DNA of 64,000 bases, taken from NCBI GenBank assembly GCA_030442035.1, contig JAUJEA010000015.1, forward strand, positions 117,764-181,763, in the 5' to 3' direction. The translations under genes were made by a program, and so were the position numbers. Source of the DNA: Splendidivirga corallicola. Lineage in GTDB: Bacteria > Bacteroidota > Bacteroidia > Cytophagales > Cyclobacteriaceae. The notes beneath the pieces were generated by a model that was not told the DNA's origin, made no database searches, and saw only the letters and a list, made by a program, of their open reading frames with translations. This document shows positions 46,385 to 54,855 of this stretch, one piece after another. The number at the start of each line of letters is the position of its first letter. Within the stretch, counting starts at the first letter, position 1.

Positions 46385-46470
46385 GGCGTGTCCCTTCGGG
46401 CCAGGCCATCCGCAAGTACTCCTCGCCCCTTCGGGTGCTGTGGGGTACTAAAGCTACTGTCCCTCACGCA
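46385..46470. repeat. GC-rich palindromic repeat unit
   Basis: GCGTG (46386-46390) pairs with CACGC (46465-46469). Inside, AGTAC and GTACT, then CCCC and GGGG, pair to make a long imperfect hairpin. The unit contains CCCTTCGGG and CCCCTTCGGG and is far more GC-rich than its surroundings. It resembles dispersed palindromic units I associate with Bacteroidetes spacers, but no second copy is in this window. Confidence 0.55.
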
Positions 46471-46530
46471 TTACATGACAAAGCAGGGTTAATAAATCAT
46501 TTTCCAATTAACTGCTAGACTAATTGTACA

Positions 46531-46905
46531 GGGTGTACGACAAAATGCATATAATCTAAAAAAGTCCCCACTGTTCCCGAACCAATGTCTTTGGACTTGT
46601 AGTCCAGGCTTTTTACATTTTCTTAAGTGCTCTAAAGGCGGACAGCATTACTTCATCACTTCGAACCCATTTGTTCGAGACTATTAAGTCCCGAAAAGGG
46701 GCTTTTTAGATGTTGCCCCCTTAGGGGCTTAAAGTGGGTAAAATAACAGGAGAACGCTGTAGCGTGCCTTTAGGTATGACACATCCCGTACCTAAAGGCA
46801 CGGGGAACAGCTTCTATTTTTGGCTACCAATTTTTGACCCCTAACGGGGCTCAACAAGTAGTCAAACTAATTAATCTAAATTGAAATGCATTTTGTCGTA
46901 CACCC
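46531..46905. mobile_element. MITE-like non-autonomous element with 20-bp inverted ends
   Basis: Perfect terminal inverted repeats GGGTGTACGACAAAATGCAT (46531-46550) and its complement (46886-46905) bound 375 bases with no coding frame. The directly flanking octamers are ATTGTACA (46523-46530) and ATTGTATA (46906-46913), an 8-bp target duplication with one mismatch. The interior holds several hairpins, the strongest a 14-bp stem CGTGCCTTTAGGTA (46763-46776) pairing with 46789-46802. The size, ends and duplication fit a miniature transposable element. Its helper transposase is unknown. Confidence 0.8.
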
Positions 46906-46960
46906 ATTGTATATCAATGTCATGTAGTTAAGGAAATATTTTGAAAGTTTTCAGACCAAG

Positions 46961-47044
46961 TCAGGTGTCAGATTTCAGTCCAAATGACGTTCCCTAATGT
47001 GATAGAAAATTATCTGACACCTGAGAGCTTATCTAAATGGCATT
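46961..47044. repeat. Inverted-repeat element, copy B
   Basis: TCAGGTGTCAGAT (46961-46973) and ATCTGACACCTGA (47012-47024) form a perfect 13-bp inverted repeat with a 38-base spacer, followed by CTAAATGGCATT (47033-47044). The layout and the last motif match copy A at 30465-30567. Confidence 0.6.
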
Positions 47045-47388
47045 AAATTGTATATTTCTACTTTGATACTTTGAAATTTGATAATAAAAAAAGGGGCATA
47101 TTTAATGCCTGGTATCAATTCATATCCTTTTTCTAAAAATTTTGATCTGCCAAAGAGCATTTTTTTGCTTTTAAATTATTGGATCAGTACCTCATAACCA
47201 GGAAATAATAAGCATCCCAAAGGTCATTTTCAGTTTTGGCTAAAGCCTTTTAGAATTGAATTTTTTATTCTCCGGATAAATCCGGAGGCAATTTAAATCC
47301 TTTGTTAGAGTTTTCATTTAATGAACAATGATTGACATTGTTTATCCTAAGTCAGGAAACATGCCTGGTTCAAAGATCAATGAATTGC

Positions 47389-47406
47389 CACAGGCTTTAG
47401 CCTGTG
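47389..47406. repeat. Short perfect hairpin
   Basis: CACAGGC, loop TTTA, GCCTGTG. A related AGGCTTTAGCC follows near 47425, so it may be a small repeated motif. It has no T-tract and no gene ends nearby, so it is not called a terminator. Confidence 0.5.
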
Positions 47407-47575
47407 TATATGAAATGCAAAGATAGGCTTTAGCCAAAATGATATTTCTTCATCAATGTGGTGCCATTAAAGATCAGCCTTCAAATATTTCCTTAAAAAA
47501 TAGCATTGAATTATGAGTTATGAATAATGTACAATATCCCTGCTCCATCCTGCGCTTGGCACCGAAACTTTCCTA

Positions 47576-47605
47576 CCTCAACACTTCAACACTTTTTAAC
47601 ACTTT
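47576..47605. repeat. AACACTTCAACACTTT-type repeat
   Basis: Degenerate copies of the 8-base unit found as a 13-fold tandem array at 63770-63873, here in the opposite orientation. Also seen at 25550-25578 and 60199-60220. Confidence 0.5.
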
Positions 47606-47713
47606 CTTACGGTTATCGCTATGCCTAACCTACGGCCATGGGAAATCGGTAGTTTGTGAGAACACAAATCATGGTGGTTGAAGATTCTCTCTTTATCAGT
47701 TGTATCACTTTGC

Positions 47714-47812
47714 TCATCGTTTGATCGGTTCCAGGAGAAACCAGACAATGGCAATGATCATGATAACTACTAACGAGATCAATGAAAATCCCTTTTCCAG
47801 ATGTATTTCCAC
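47714..47812 (-). CDS. Possible 32-residue single-helix membrane peptide
   Basis: GTG at 47812 opens a frame encoding MEIHLEKGFSLISLVVIMI and then IAIVWFLLEPIKR. It has an amphipathic start, one hydrophobic helix and a basic end. It lies 116 bases after the last glycosyltransferase gene on the same strand. Support is the protein-like composition only; no homologue is recognised, and the frame is open further upstream without a better start. Confidence 0.25.
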   Translation of the reverse strand: MEIHLEKGFSLISLVVIMIIAIVWFLLEPIKR

Positions 47813-47928
47813 ATGGACTGTATTAAATCGAAAAGGAATCAAGAAGGGTTGTCTATTCTTTAGTGATTTGGACTTCCTTTTATTAAACAAAATCTCTAAT
47901 CTGTCAAAGTAAAAATATTTTAAATATG

Positions 47929-49275
47929 CTATACAAGCTTTAATTTTCTGCCAGGAAGTCTTTTGATCAACTCAAAAATCAAGAAACCGAAAGTAGCTAT
48001 ATATTCCACACCAACAACCCACAAATTCTCATGATAGGAACCATTTAAATAATTCAGGTAGGTAAAGAATATCAAACCTGACCACAATACTGGAAATCTA
48101 AAATTAGTAAACACAGAGAAGGCTACCAGTGGAACCACATACCAGGGATGCAAGGTCGTCACAAAAATAAGATAGAGGAAATAAACCCAAAAAAAAGCTG
48201 TAGGAAGATTATGCTTCTTCCTTCCTTCAAAAAAGGTAAAAGTTATAATAGATATAAATGTGGCCAACGCCAGATATTTACCTGCAGTTTGAATAATATT
48301 ATATCCTTTAACAAAATATCCTATCTCCCGAATGATATAATAAATACCCGCGTTAAATTCGAATTTCTGAAAATATAAAGAAAAACTTGAGGTCAATCCA
48401 TTGATAAAATCCGCATTCAACAAGGGCACAAAAAGTAACACAATTGTTCCTCCAACAATCAAATAGAAGAATACTACTTTTTTGAATTTTTCTCTGGTCA
48501 GGAATAAGGGTAAAAAGATCAATGGGATTAATTTCGTGCAAATTGACAAGGCTATATAAAATGCTGCTCCCAACTTTTTTCTCATTTCCCAGGCCCATAC
48601 AGCAAGCAGTAGGAAAAAAATGGCTATGGCTTCGAAATGTAAGCTGCCACTAAGTTCAAGAATAACCAATGGGTTTAGGGCATACAATAAAACATTCTTC
48701 GGGTTAAGCTGGTAATGCCCGAGAAGTTTCCCGATCAAAACAATGCTTCCTACCTCTGCCGCTATTATCAATACACGCATGACCAGTACTGATCCAAGAA
48801 TCGATTTGGGGCTAATCAAAGCAGCAAGCATAAAAACGAATTGATTGACCGGAGGATAGATGGTAAAATATTCTTTGGAATTTAATTTATCATACAGTTC
48901 TTTAGTGATCCCCTCAGGAGCTTGAGTAAGGTTTTCAATATAATAATTAGGGAGATGAACGAATGGATTAATTCCTTCATTGATTAATCTTCCATCCCAA
49001 ATGAAACGATAAAAATCATCTGAGAGGTTGGGAATCAGCAATAAAAGTGCTACACGAAAAATAATTGAAAAGTATAATGCCAGTTTAATATGATCAGTTG
49101 ATTGGATCAACCTATATATACCCAAATAAATAAAAAACAAACAGCTATAAACCGGGAGAAGTATAAAGGAATCTTCCCGTTTTGTGAAATAAGAAATGAG
49201 AATGTATAAAGCAAAGGAGCTTATAAACAGAAAATAAATCAGATAATTCGATTTACTTTCACTGTTATGAAGCAT
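47929..49275 (-). CDS. Multi-pass membrane glycosyltransferase (GT87/DUF2029-like)
   Basis: This 448-residue integral membrane protein has about 10-12 hydrophobic helices. The luminal loop with DDFYRFIWDGRLINEGINPF and YYIENLTQAPEGI, and SKEYFTIYPPVNQFVFMLAAL, resembles polyprenyl-phosphate-sugar-dependent mannosyltransferases (GT-C fold). Its start overlaps the end of the upstream glycosyltransferase by 11 bases, showing translational coupling. With the two GT2 genes upstream it probably transfers a lipid-linked sugar on the periplasmic face. Acceptor unknown. Confidence 0.8.
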   Translation of the reverse strand: MLHNSESKSNYLIYFLFISSFALYILISYFTKREDSFILLPVYSCLFFIYLGIYRLIQSTDHIKLALYFSIIFRVALLLLIPNLSDDFYRFIWDGRLINEGINPFVHLPNYYIENLTQAPEGITKELYDKLNSKEYFTIYPPVNQFVFMLAALISPKSILGSVLVMRVLIIAAEVGSIVLIGKLLGHYQLNPKNVLLYALNPLVILELSGSLHFEAIAIFFLLLAVWAWEMRKKLGAAFYIALSICTKLIPLIFLPLFLTREKFKKVVFFYLIVGGTIVLLFVPLLNADFINGLTSSFSLYFQKFEFNAGIYYIIREIGYFVKGYNIIQTAGKYLALATFISIITFTFFEGRKKHNLPTAFFWVYFLYLIFVTTLHPWYVVPLVAFSVFTNFRFPVLWSGLIFFTYLNYLNGSYHENLWVVGVEYIATFGFLIFELIKRLPGRKLKLV

Positions 49276-50737
49276 AAGCCGCTGGCTTTACAGAATGATA
49301 AAAGACACCTGCAAATCCTGCCGCCAACATAATGTGAAAAATAATCAAGCCAAAGTCGTGAAGGTAAATCCCTGCGGCAATTCCAAAAATGAAATAGACA
49401 CATAAGAAGCCTTCTATGATGGTGAGCCAAGTGATATTATTCCTGACGTAAATATTGCCTTTCCAGCTTTCGTCGGCTGATTTAATATTGAATTTCGGAG
49501 TTCTGATAAAAGGTGTTTTAAAACCTAATAATCCTTCAATAACAGCCAGGGCATTGTGCAGTGACAATCCCATGGAAACGGTCAGAAAAATCGGAAAGAT
49601 CCTGAAATAATATTTTCCGGTTTTTTGTGGGACCATCCTTTTGGCGGCGATCCAGTAGAAGAATCCAATGCTAAAAAAGCCAAGCAAGAAGATACTTCCC
49701 AGGTCAAATAGTGCTTTGTAGCCCGGGTTATTGTATTTAATGAAAAGCATGGGAATACTAAGCAAAGCCGCCAGCAGCAAGCAAACAAAAATAGAGCTAT
49801 TAAAAAGGTGAAAGACAGCATGGACCTTACTCTCCAGGCCAATCTTTGATCTTAAAACCTTGCCTAAGTTCTTTCTTGCTGTTTCAGCGGCTCCTTTATT
49901 CCAGCGATATTGTTGAGATTTGATAGCAGGCATAAGAATCGGAAGTTCAGCTGGTGCTTCCACTTCCTCCAGGAATTTAAATTTCCATCCTTTCAGCTGT
50001 GCTCTATAACTCAAATCAAGGTCTTCTGTCAGCGTATCAGCTGACCATCCTCCTGCTTCGTCAATGCATCTTTTTCTCCAAATACCAGCGGTACCATTGA
50101 AGTTGATAAAACTACCTGCCTGGCTTCTGCCAGATTGCTCAACCGAAAAATGTGCATCTAATCCAAAAGCCTGTAGTTTGGTGAGCATAGAGTAGTCTTT
50201 ATTCAAATGCCCCCAGCGGGTCTGAACCACACCAATGGATTCATCCTTGAAGTAAGGAACCGTTTTACGGAGAAAATCTTTATTTGGAATAAAATCGGCA
50301 TCGAAAATGGCAGCAAATTCACCTCGTGCAATTTCGAGCCCATACTTTAGTGCACCTGCTTTGAATCCAACCCTATCCGACCGCCTGACATGTTTAACAT
50401 CTACTCCTTTGTTCTGCCAAAATGCTACTCTCCTGGCGATGCATTCAACTGTCTCATCCGTTGAATCGTCAAGAACCTGTATTTCCAATTTATCATTTGG
50501 ATAATCAAAAGAAGCTGAGGCATCGATCAATCTTTCAATCACATAAAGCTCATTGTATACCGGAAGTTGAACCGTTACCACAGGTAAATCTTCATCGGTC
50601 GTTGGTTCCAGCGCACTAACAAATTTATCTTGTTTCTTTTTCTTCAGATAGTGCCTGGTAAGATTTAACTGTCCAAGACTAAATAGAAAAATGAGTAAGA
50701 GTGCCAAACAGTAAAGAACTACTACTAATATCTCCAT
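49265..50737 (-). CDS. Processive-type family 2 glycosyltransferase (cellulose-synthase-like)
   Basis: This 490-residue inner-membrane enzyme has an N-terminal helix, a GT-A domain (50-280) with VLDDSTDETV, AIFDADFIPNKDF, TLTEDLDLSYRAQLKGW and the QQYRWNKGAAE motif (QxxRW) of processive synthases, then four C-terminal helices. It resembles the beta-mannan or glucan synthase-like proteins also found next to GT87 genes. No PilZ domain is present. It is the middle gene of a three-gene operon. Confidence 0.88.
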   Translation of the reverse strand: MEILVVVLYCLALLLIFLFSLGQLNLTRHYLKKKKQDKFVSALEPTTDEDLPVVTVQLPVYNELYVIERLIDASASFDYPNDKLEIQVLDDSTDETVECIARRVAFWQNKGVDVKHVRRSDRVGFKAGALKYGLEIARGEFAAIFDADFIPNKDFLRKTVPYFKDESIGVVQTRWGHLNKDYSMLTKLQAFGLDAHFSVEQSGRSQAGSFINFNGTAGIWRKRCIDEAGGWSADTLTEDLDLSYRAQLKGWKFKFLEEVEAPAELPILMPAIKSQQYRWNKGAAETARKNLGKVLRSKIGLESKVHAVFHLFNSSIFVCLLLAALLSIPMLFIKYNNPGYKALFDLGSIFLLGFFSIGFFYWIAAKRMVPQKTGKYYFRIFPIFLTVSMGLSLHNALAVIEGLLGFKTPFIRTPKFNIKSADESWKGNIYVRNNITWLTIIEGFLCVYFIFGIAAGIYLHDFGLIIFHIMLAAGFAGVFYHSVKPAAYAS

Positions 50738-50749
50738 GTTGCCTGTTGA

Positions 50750-51442
50750 TCACAAATATTTAAAAATGGTCCAAAGAATTTTATAACCAGCCATTAAAGT
50801 ACCTTTCAAAGTCCCGGAAATTTTAGAGAACCCAATTCGTTTTCGATAATTAACCGGAACCTCAACACAATCAAACTTCTTTTTCGCGGCTTTCAGCTGC
50901 ATTTCAACTGTCCACCCGTATGTTTTATCCTGCATATTTAAAGACAACAAACTGTCATACTTAATAGCTCTGAAAGGACCCAGATCAGTAAACCTAACTC
51001 CGTAAAAGAGTCTCAACAGAGTCGTCGCCAGCCAATTACCAAAAATCTGTGGAAAAGTCATTGAACCTTGCTGCCGATCTCCTAACGCTCTGGATCCGAT
51101 CACTAAATCAACATTATTTTTTATAATTGGTTCCACCAGATTAATAATTTCTTCGGGATAGTCGGAATAATCAGCATCTATGAAGACAATTATATCCGGT
51201 CTATCGTTTTTCAAAGAAGCCACATATTCCATCCCCTTCAAACATGCATTACCATATCCTCTAATGGGTTGGTCTATTACCTTTGCCCCTTCTTCTCTTG
51301 CTGCCCTTTCAGTTTCATCGGTCGATGCATTATTTACAACGATTACCTCACTTACTAAGGTCTTCGGAATATCCCTCACCACATTACCCACTGAATTTTG
51401 TTCATTGAATGCAGGGATAATCACCTTAATATTTGGCTTCAT
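50750..51442 (-). CDS. Family 2 glycosyltransferase, dolichol-phosphate-mannose-synthase type
   Basis: This 230-residue cytosolic GT-A enzyme starts KVIIPAFNEQNSVGNVVRDI and has DIIVFIDADYSDYPEEIINL (DxD region) and RALGDRQQGSMTFPQIFGN. The RAIKYDSLLSLNMQDKTYGW to VEVPVNYRKRIGFSKISG region is typical of polyprenyl-phosphate hexose synthases. It lacks the C-terminal membrane helices of full-length DPM1 relatives. ATG 51442 is chosen over the preceding TTG. As first gene of the operon it may make the lipid-linked sugar donor for the two downstream enzymes. Confidence 0.88.
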   Translation of the reverse strand: MKPNIKVIIPAFNEQNSVGNVVRDIPKTLVSEVIVVNNASTDETERAAREEGAKVIDQPIRGYGNACLKGMEYVASLKNDRPDIIVFIDADYSDYPEEIINLVEPIIKNNVDLVIGSRALGDRQQGSMTFPQIFGNWLATTLLRLFYGVRFTDLGPFRAIKYDSLLSLNMQDKTYGWTVEMQLKAAKKKFDCVEVPVNYRKRIGFSKISGTLKGTLMAGYKILWTIFKYL

Positions 51443-51598
51443 CAATATGCTGCAAAGGTATTTTAATTAATAATCTTTATAAAAGAATGCGAAGAAAACA
51501 ATTTTTAAATCTGAAACCAATGTCTATTCAATGACAAAACCAACTTCACGGATATTCTTATATTTTTTTCAGAAAATCAGTCTTCCTCGCATGAAATA

Positions 51599-53395
51599 TT
51601 ATTGACTCAATTTAACACTATCATTTCCAATTAGAATGGGTTCGTTGAATCTGCTACCTTCATCAGCGTTTTCCAAATTCAAAACACCTCTGGGGCAAAC
51701 AGCTGAACAAACACCACATCCAACACAAGAAGATCTGACAATATTTTGCCCTCTTTGTGCGTACCATCTCACATCGATACCCATTTCACAGTAGGTCGAA
51801 CAATTACCACATGAAATGCACTGGCCACCATTGGTCGTAATTCTAAATCTGGACTTGAAGCGCTGCACTAATCCAAGATATGCTGCTAAAGGACATCCAA
51901 ATCTACACCATACCCTGTTACCCATGAATGGATAAAACCCTGTACCGACAACACCTGCAAAACCTGCTCCGATCCAAGCACCATAGGTCTCTCTTATGGA
52001 GTATGTACTGAATCCAAAAATTTCGGAAACTCCTGTAAAATATGTATAAAGTACACCTGCAGTCATAACAATGGCAAATACCAATACGAAATGGATTAGT
52101 ATTCTCTCTACCTTCCAGGCCTTTAAAGACTTATCAGATAATTGTCTGTAGGGATCCCCCAATGTTTCGGCCAAACCCCCGCAACCGCAAACCCATGAGC
52201 AATACCATCTCTTACCAAAGAAATAAACAAATATCGGCACACCTAGCAGGATCAAGCCTATTCCCCAACCTAACATGAATATACCTAACCCCCCGCTATT
52301 TATAAGTGCATCCAGTTCATTGTTAAAAAAGAAATCATAATCAAGTGGCCAGATATTCTTAAAGTCAAAATATGGTTTATTGAGTCGTAATAATATTTCC
52401 GGGATGAGGAAAGCAAATGCTGTTTGGAAGAACATCACAGAAATGGTACGTATGATCTGGTATTTACTATGCCTATATTTAATGATCATGCGTACACCCA
52501 TTACCAAAATACACAAGGTATAGATGAAACCATACAAGAAGAATCTACCTCCTGCACTTCCTTTAAGAAAGAAACTTACCGGATCGACCATGATGATCCA
52601 ATTTGTCATGTATTCCGGATAATAATATAGGAAGATGTAAAATGCTATAAGATAAGTACCGGTTAAAATACCTAACCATCCTACATTCTTCATTGGGTCA
52701 AAATATATCCGATTATTTTTTATTCCCGGAGGGCCTTCTTTTACTTTAGGCAAAATGTATAATAATGCCCCAATGATAGAAGCAATAAACGTCAAAAATA
52801 TAAAAAGTATAGGTTGATCCTTAACAGGACCATAGCTCGATGCTTTGGCGATAGCATATTTGAGGTTCTTTACCTGATACTTATCAAATCCTTTTTGATT
52901 GATAATACCATATTTCCTGATGTTATCTACGACATTGGTCAATTGCGTCTTTAACTCTTCCGCAGTGTTAAATTGCCTGCCATCCAACCAATTTCCATAA
53001 TCAGTAAATGTCTTCCTTTTATATTGATTAATTTCATCCTCCCCACCAAACAATTCATCGATCAATGAAAGACTAAACTCAATTTGCCCATCTCCTGAGG
53101 ATCTCTCTACGAGTGTATTTATTTCGGCTTCAGAAATACTGTAAGTCTTTAAGGCCTTTTCATTTACTCTTTCGAAAGTAGCTGAGAGTTCCCGAACAAA
53201 AACGAAATTAGAAGCATATTCATTCCCTTTGTAGGTTGCAGCCTCTTTACTAAAGGCATTCCGTTTGGACTCATCAGCAATTGTTTCTTCAAGTACCTCA
53301 TTGGTTAGCTTAAATTGGGAAAGAAAAAATACCCCAGTAAACAATGAAAATGCAGCCAAAAAAATAACCAGGCCAGTCCACTTTATTAATTTCAT
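51599..53395 (-). CDS. Membrane polyferredoxin (NapH/NosR/CcoG-like 4Fe-4S protein)
   Basis: This 598-residue inner-membrane electron carrier has an N-terminal anchor, a soluble helical segment (about 25-195) with no clear FMN-binding motif, and about seven further transmembrane helices. It carries cysteine pairs in RWYCSWVCGCGG and NRVWCRFGCP, typical of NapH-like proteins. Two ferredoxin clusters close the protein: CISCGNCSTYCEMG and CVGCGVCSAVCPRG. ATG 53395 is used, not the TTG at 53416. An FAD oxidoreductase gene lies 128 bases upstream on the same strand and is the likely partner. Function not known; NosR resemblance is only architectural. Confidence 0.85.
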   Translation of the reverse strand: MKLIKWTGLVIFLAAFSLFTGVFFLSQFKLTNEVLEETIADESKRNAFSKEAATYKGNEYASNFVFVRELSATFERVNEKALKTYSISEAEINTLVERSSGDGQIEFSLSLIDELFGGEDEINQYKRKTFTDYGNWLDGRQFNTAEELKTQLTNVVDNIRKYGIINQKGFDKYQVKNLKYAIAKASSYGPVKDQPILFIFLTFIASIIGALLYILPKVKEGPPGIKNNRIYFDPMKNVGWLGILTGTYLIAFYIFLYYYPEYMTNWIIMVDPVSFFLKGSAGGRFFLYGFIYTLCILVMGVRMIIKYRHSKYQIIRTISVMFFQTAFAFLIPEILLRLNKPYFDFKNIWPLDYDFFFNNELDALINSGGLGIFMLGWGIGLILLGVPIFVYFFGKRWYCSWVCGCGGLAETLGDPYRQLSDKSLKAWKVERILIHFVLVFAIVMTAGVLYTYFTGVSEIFGFSTYSIRETYGAWIGAGFAGVVGTGFYPFMGNRVWCRFGCPLAAYLGLVQRFKSRFRITTNGGQCISCGNCSTYCEMGIDVRWYAQRGQNIVRSSCVGCGVCSAVCPRGVLNLENADEGSRFNEPILIGNDSVKLSQ

Positions 53396-53523
53396 CTGTT
53401 TATAATTATTTTTCAATGGTCAGATGGAACTTGCAAAACATTTATAATCAAACCAGTACGGTTATTTTTGTAATTATAAAAGTCATGTTCGTTTCATCCG
53501 TTTATACTTCGTTCTTTTAATGT

Positions 53524-54855
53524 TCAAGCAAAAATTCTTGAAAGCAGTCCTCCTTTTTTCAAGATCACTTGGTTTTCCGGATGTTGTGCATTGTACGACT
53601 CAACAATCTCTTCCTCATGTCTTTTAAAAAATTCCGGGTCAAAATTCGCCTCTCTCAAATTTTCCAATACAAAATTTACGTCCCTTTTCTCACTTAACCA
53701 TCTGTTGAAGACTTCATGTCTGAGTCTGATACCAAAAGTATTTATTCCTAAAAGGGTTCTATCATTTTTATCAAAAACAAACTTGATGCATTTCTTTCCG
53801 CTATCGTGCTCCCAATAAAACTGATCTTCATTTTCTTTCAGTTGGCTCCATACATGTCCGTAAGTCTGATATTCTATATCAAAGAATTTAGCGGAATTAA
53901 ACCAGATCCCAGGCTTGTATGCCGTCTTTATATCGCATACCGTTCTGGATACTGCTTCGCCCATCATGCGGCCAGTATACCAAACTTGTTCTATAGGACG
54001 GCGATTAGGAAAGGGTTGCCTAAATTGAGCACAGTCACCTAGCGCATATACATTAGGAATATTGGTCTCAAGATATTCATTAACCAGAATACCCCGATCC
54101 AATTCCAGTTCGGAATCTCTCAGAAAATCAACATTAGGACTCACACCTACTGTTAGACCAACAAACTGACATTTGATTTCCTCTCCTTCATTGGTAATAA
54201 CTGCTCTGGCTCTGCCATCGTCATCTGCCAATATTTCTTTCAACTCTGTTGAAAGTCGCAGGTCTACGTGATGTTCCAGAATATGTCTGTTGATAAGATC
54301 TGATTCTTCCGGTGGCAATACAATATTCCAAAAACTTGGCTCTCTTACCAGAAAAGTAACTTTGATATTTCGTGACATCAACATTTCGACCATCTCCACT
54401 CCGATCAGTCCTCCTCCTACAACCACCGCACGATCTACTCCCTGTGTATGTTCTTCCATACTTTCCAGGTCCTGAAAATTATAGAGTCCTTGTACCCCTT
54501 TTAGATCCTGACCCGGCCATCCGAATTTATTGGATTTGGATCCAGTAGCAAGAATCAAATCATCGTAGGGCACCGTATCACCATTGGCGAGTTGTAGTGA
54601 TTTGCTATTGAAATCTACTTTTTCAACATAAGCCCTAAGAAGGTCGATGCGATTTTTTTTCCAAAACCAATCCTCATATGGTTTAGTATTTTCATACTTC
54701 ATATGTCCCATATAAATATACATGAGGGCAGTTCTTGAAAAAAAATGATCTGTTTCGGCCGAAATTATGGTGATCTGGTGATCACTTAGTTTCCTGATAT
54801 GCCTTGCGGCTGTGATACCGGAAATACCGTTTCCTATTATAACTATCTTTTTCAT
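53524..54855 (-). CDS. NAD(P)/FAD-dependent pyridine nucleotide-disulfide-type oxidoreductase
   Basis: This 443-residue flavoprotein opens with KKIVIIGNGISGITAARHIRK (FAD GxGxxG). RAVVVGGGLIGVEMVEMLMS is the NAD(P) loop, and IPNVYALGDCAQFRQPFPN is the second FAD motif. No redox-active CxxxxC pair is visible, so it resembles the nitrite or rubredoxin reductase flavoprotein group. The C-terminal 100 residues (YWEHDSGKKCIKFVFDK) are an extra domain. It probably feeds or drains electrons through the polyferredoxin encoded next. Confidence 0.87.
   Translation of the reverse strand: MKKIVIIGNGISGITAARHIRKLSDHQITIISAETDHFFSRTALMYIYMGHMKYENTKPYEDWFWKKNRIDLLRAYVEKVDFNSKSLQLANGDTVPYDDLILATGSKSNKFGWPGQDLKGVQGLYNFQDLESMEEHTQGVDRAVVVGGGLIGVEMVEMLMSRNIKVTFLVREPSFWNIVLPPEESDLINRHILEHHVDLRLSTELKEILADDDGRARAVITNEGEEIKCQFVGLTVGVSPNVDFLRDSELELDRGILVNEYLETNIPNVYALGDCAQFRQPFPNRRPIEQVWYTGRMMGEAVSRTVCDIKTAYKPGIWFNSAKFFDIEYQTYGHVWSQLKENEDQFYWEHDSGKKCIKFVFDKNDRTLLGINTFGIRLRHEVFNRWLSEKRDVNFVLENLREANFDPEFFKRHEEEIVESYNAQHPENQVILKKGGLLSRIFA

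Larger units (their letters stand above)
46145..47928. other. Repeat-rich 1.8-kb spacer with no large gene
   Basis: This is the longest gene-poor stretch. It contains, in order, a GC-rich palindromic repeat (46385-46470), a MITE-like element (46531-46905), an inverted-repeat element (46961-47044), a short hairpin (47389-47406) and AGTGTTGA-type repeats (47576-47605). Short frames here (for example plus-strand 46207-46518, across the palindromic repeat) are not credible genes. One possible tiny membrane protein is listed at 47714-47812. Confidence 0.7.

Noticed and set aside
46385..46470. Integron attC site
   Set aside because: The palindrome is suggestive, but I could not find paired core sites of the GTTRRRY / RYYYAAC type at its ends, and no integrase or cassette genes are present.
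46207..46518. 103-codon plus-strand frame
   Set aside because: It runs through the GC-rich palindromic repeat up to the edge of the MITE-like element. Its sequence is translated repeat with no protein-like domain.
47700..47912. 70-codon plus-strand frame
   Set aside because: Low-complexity Met/Ile/Thr/Asn content and antisense to the more protein-like frame at 47714-47812. No family recognised.
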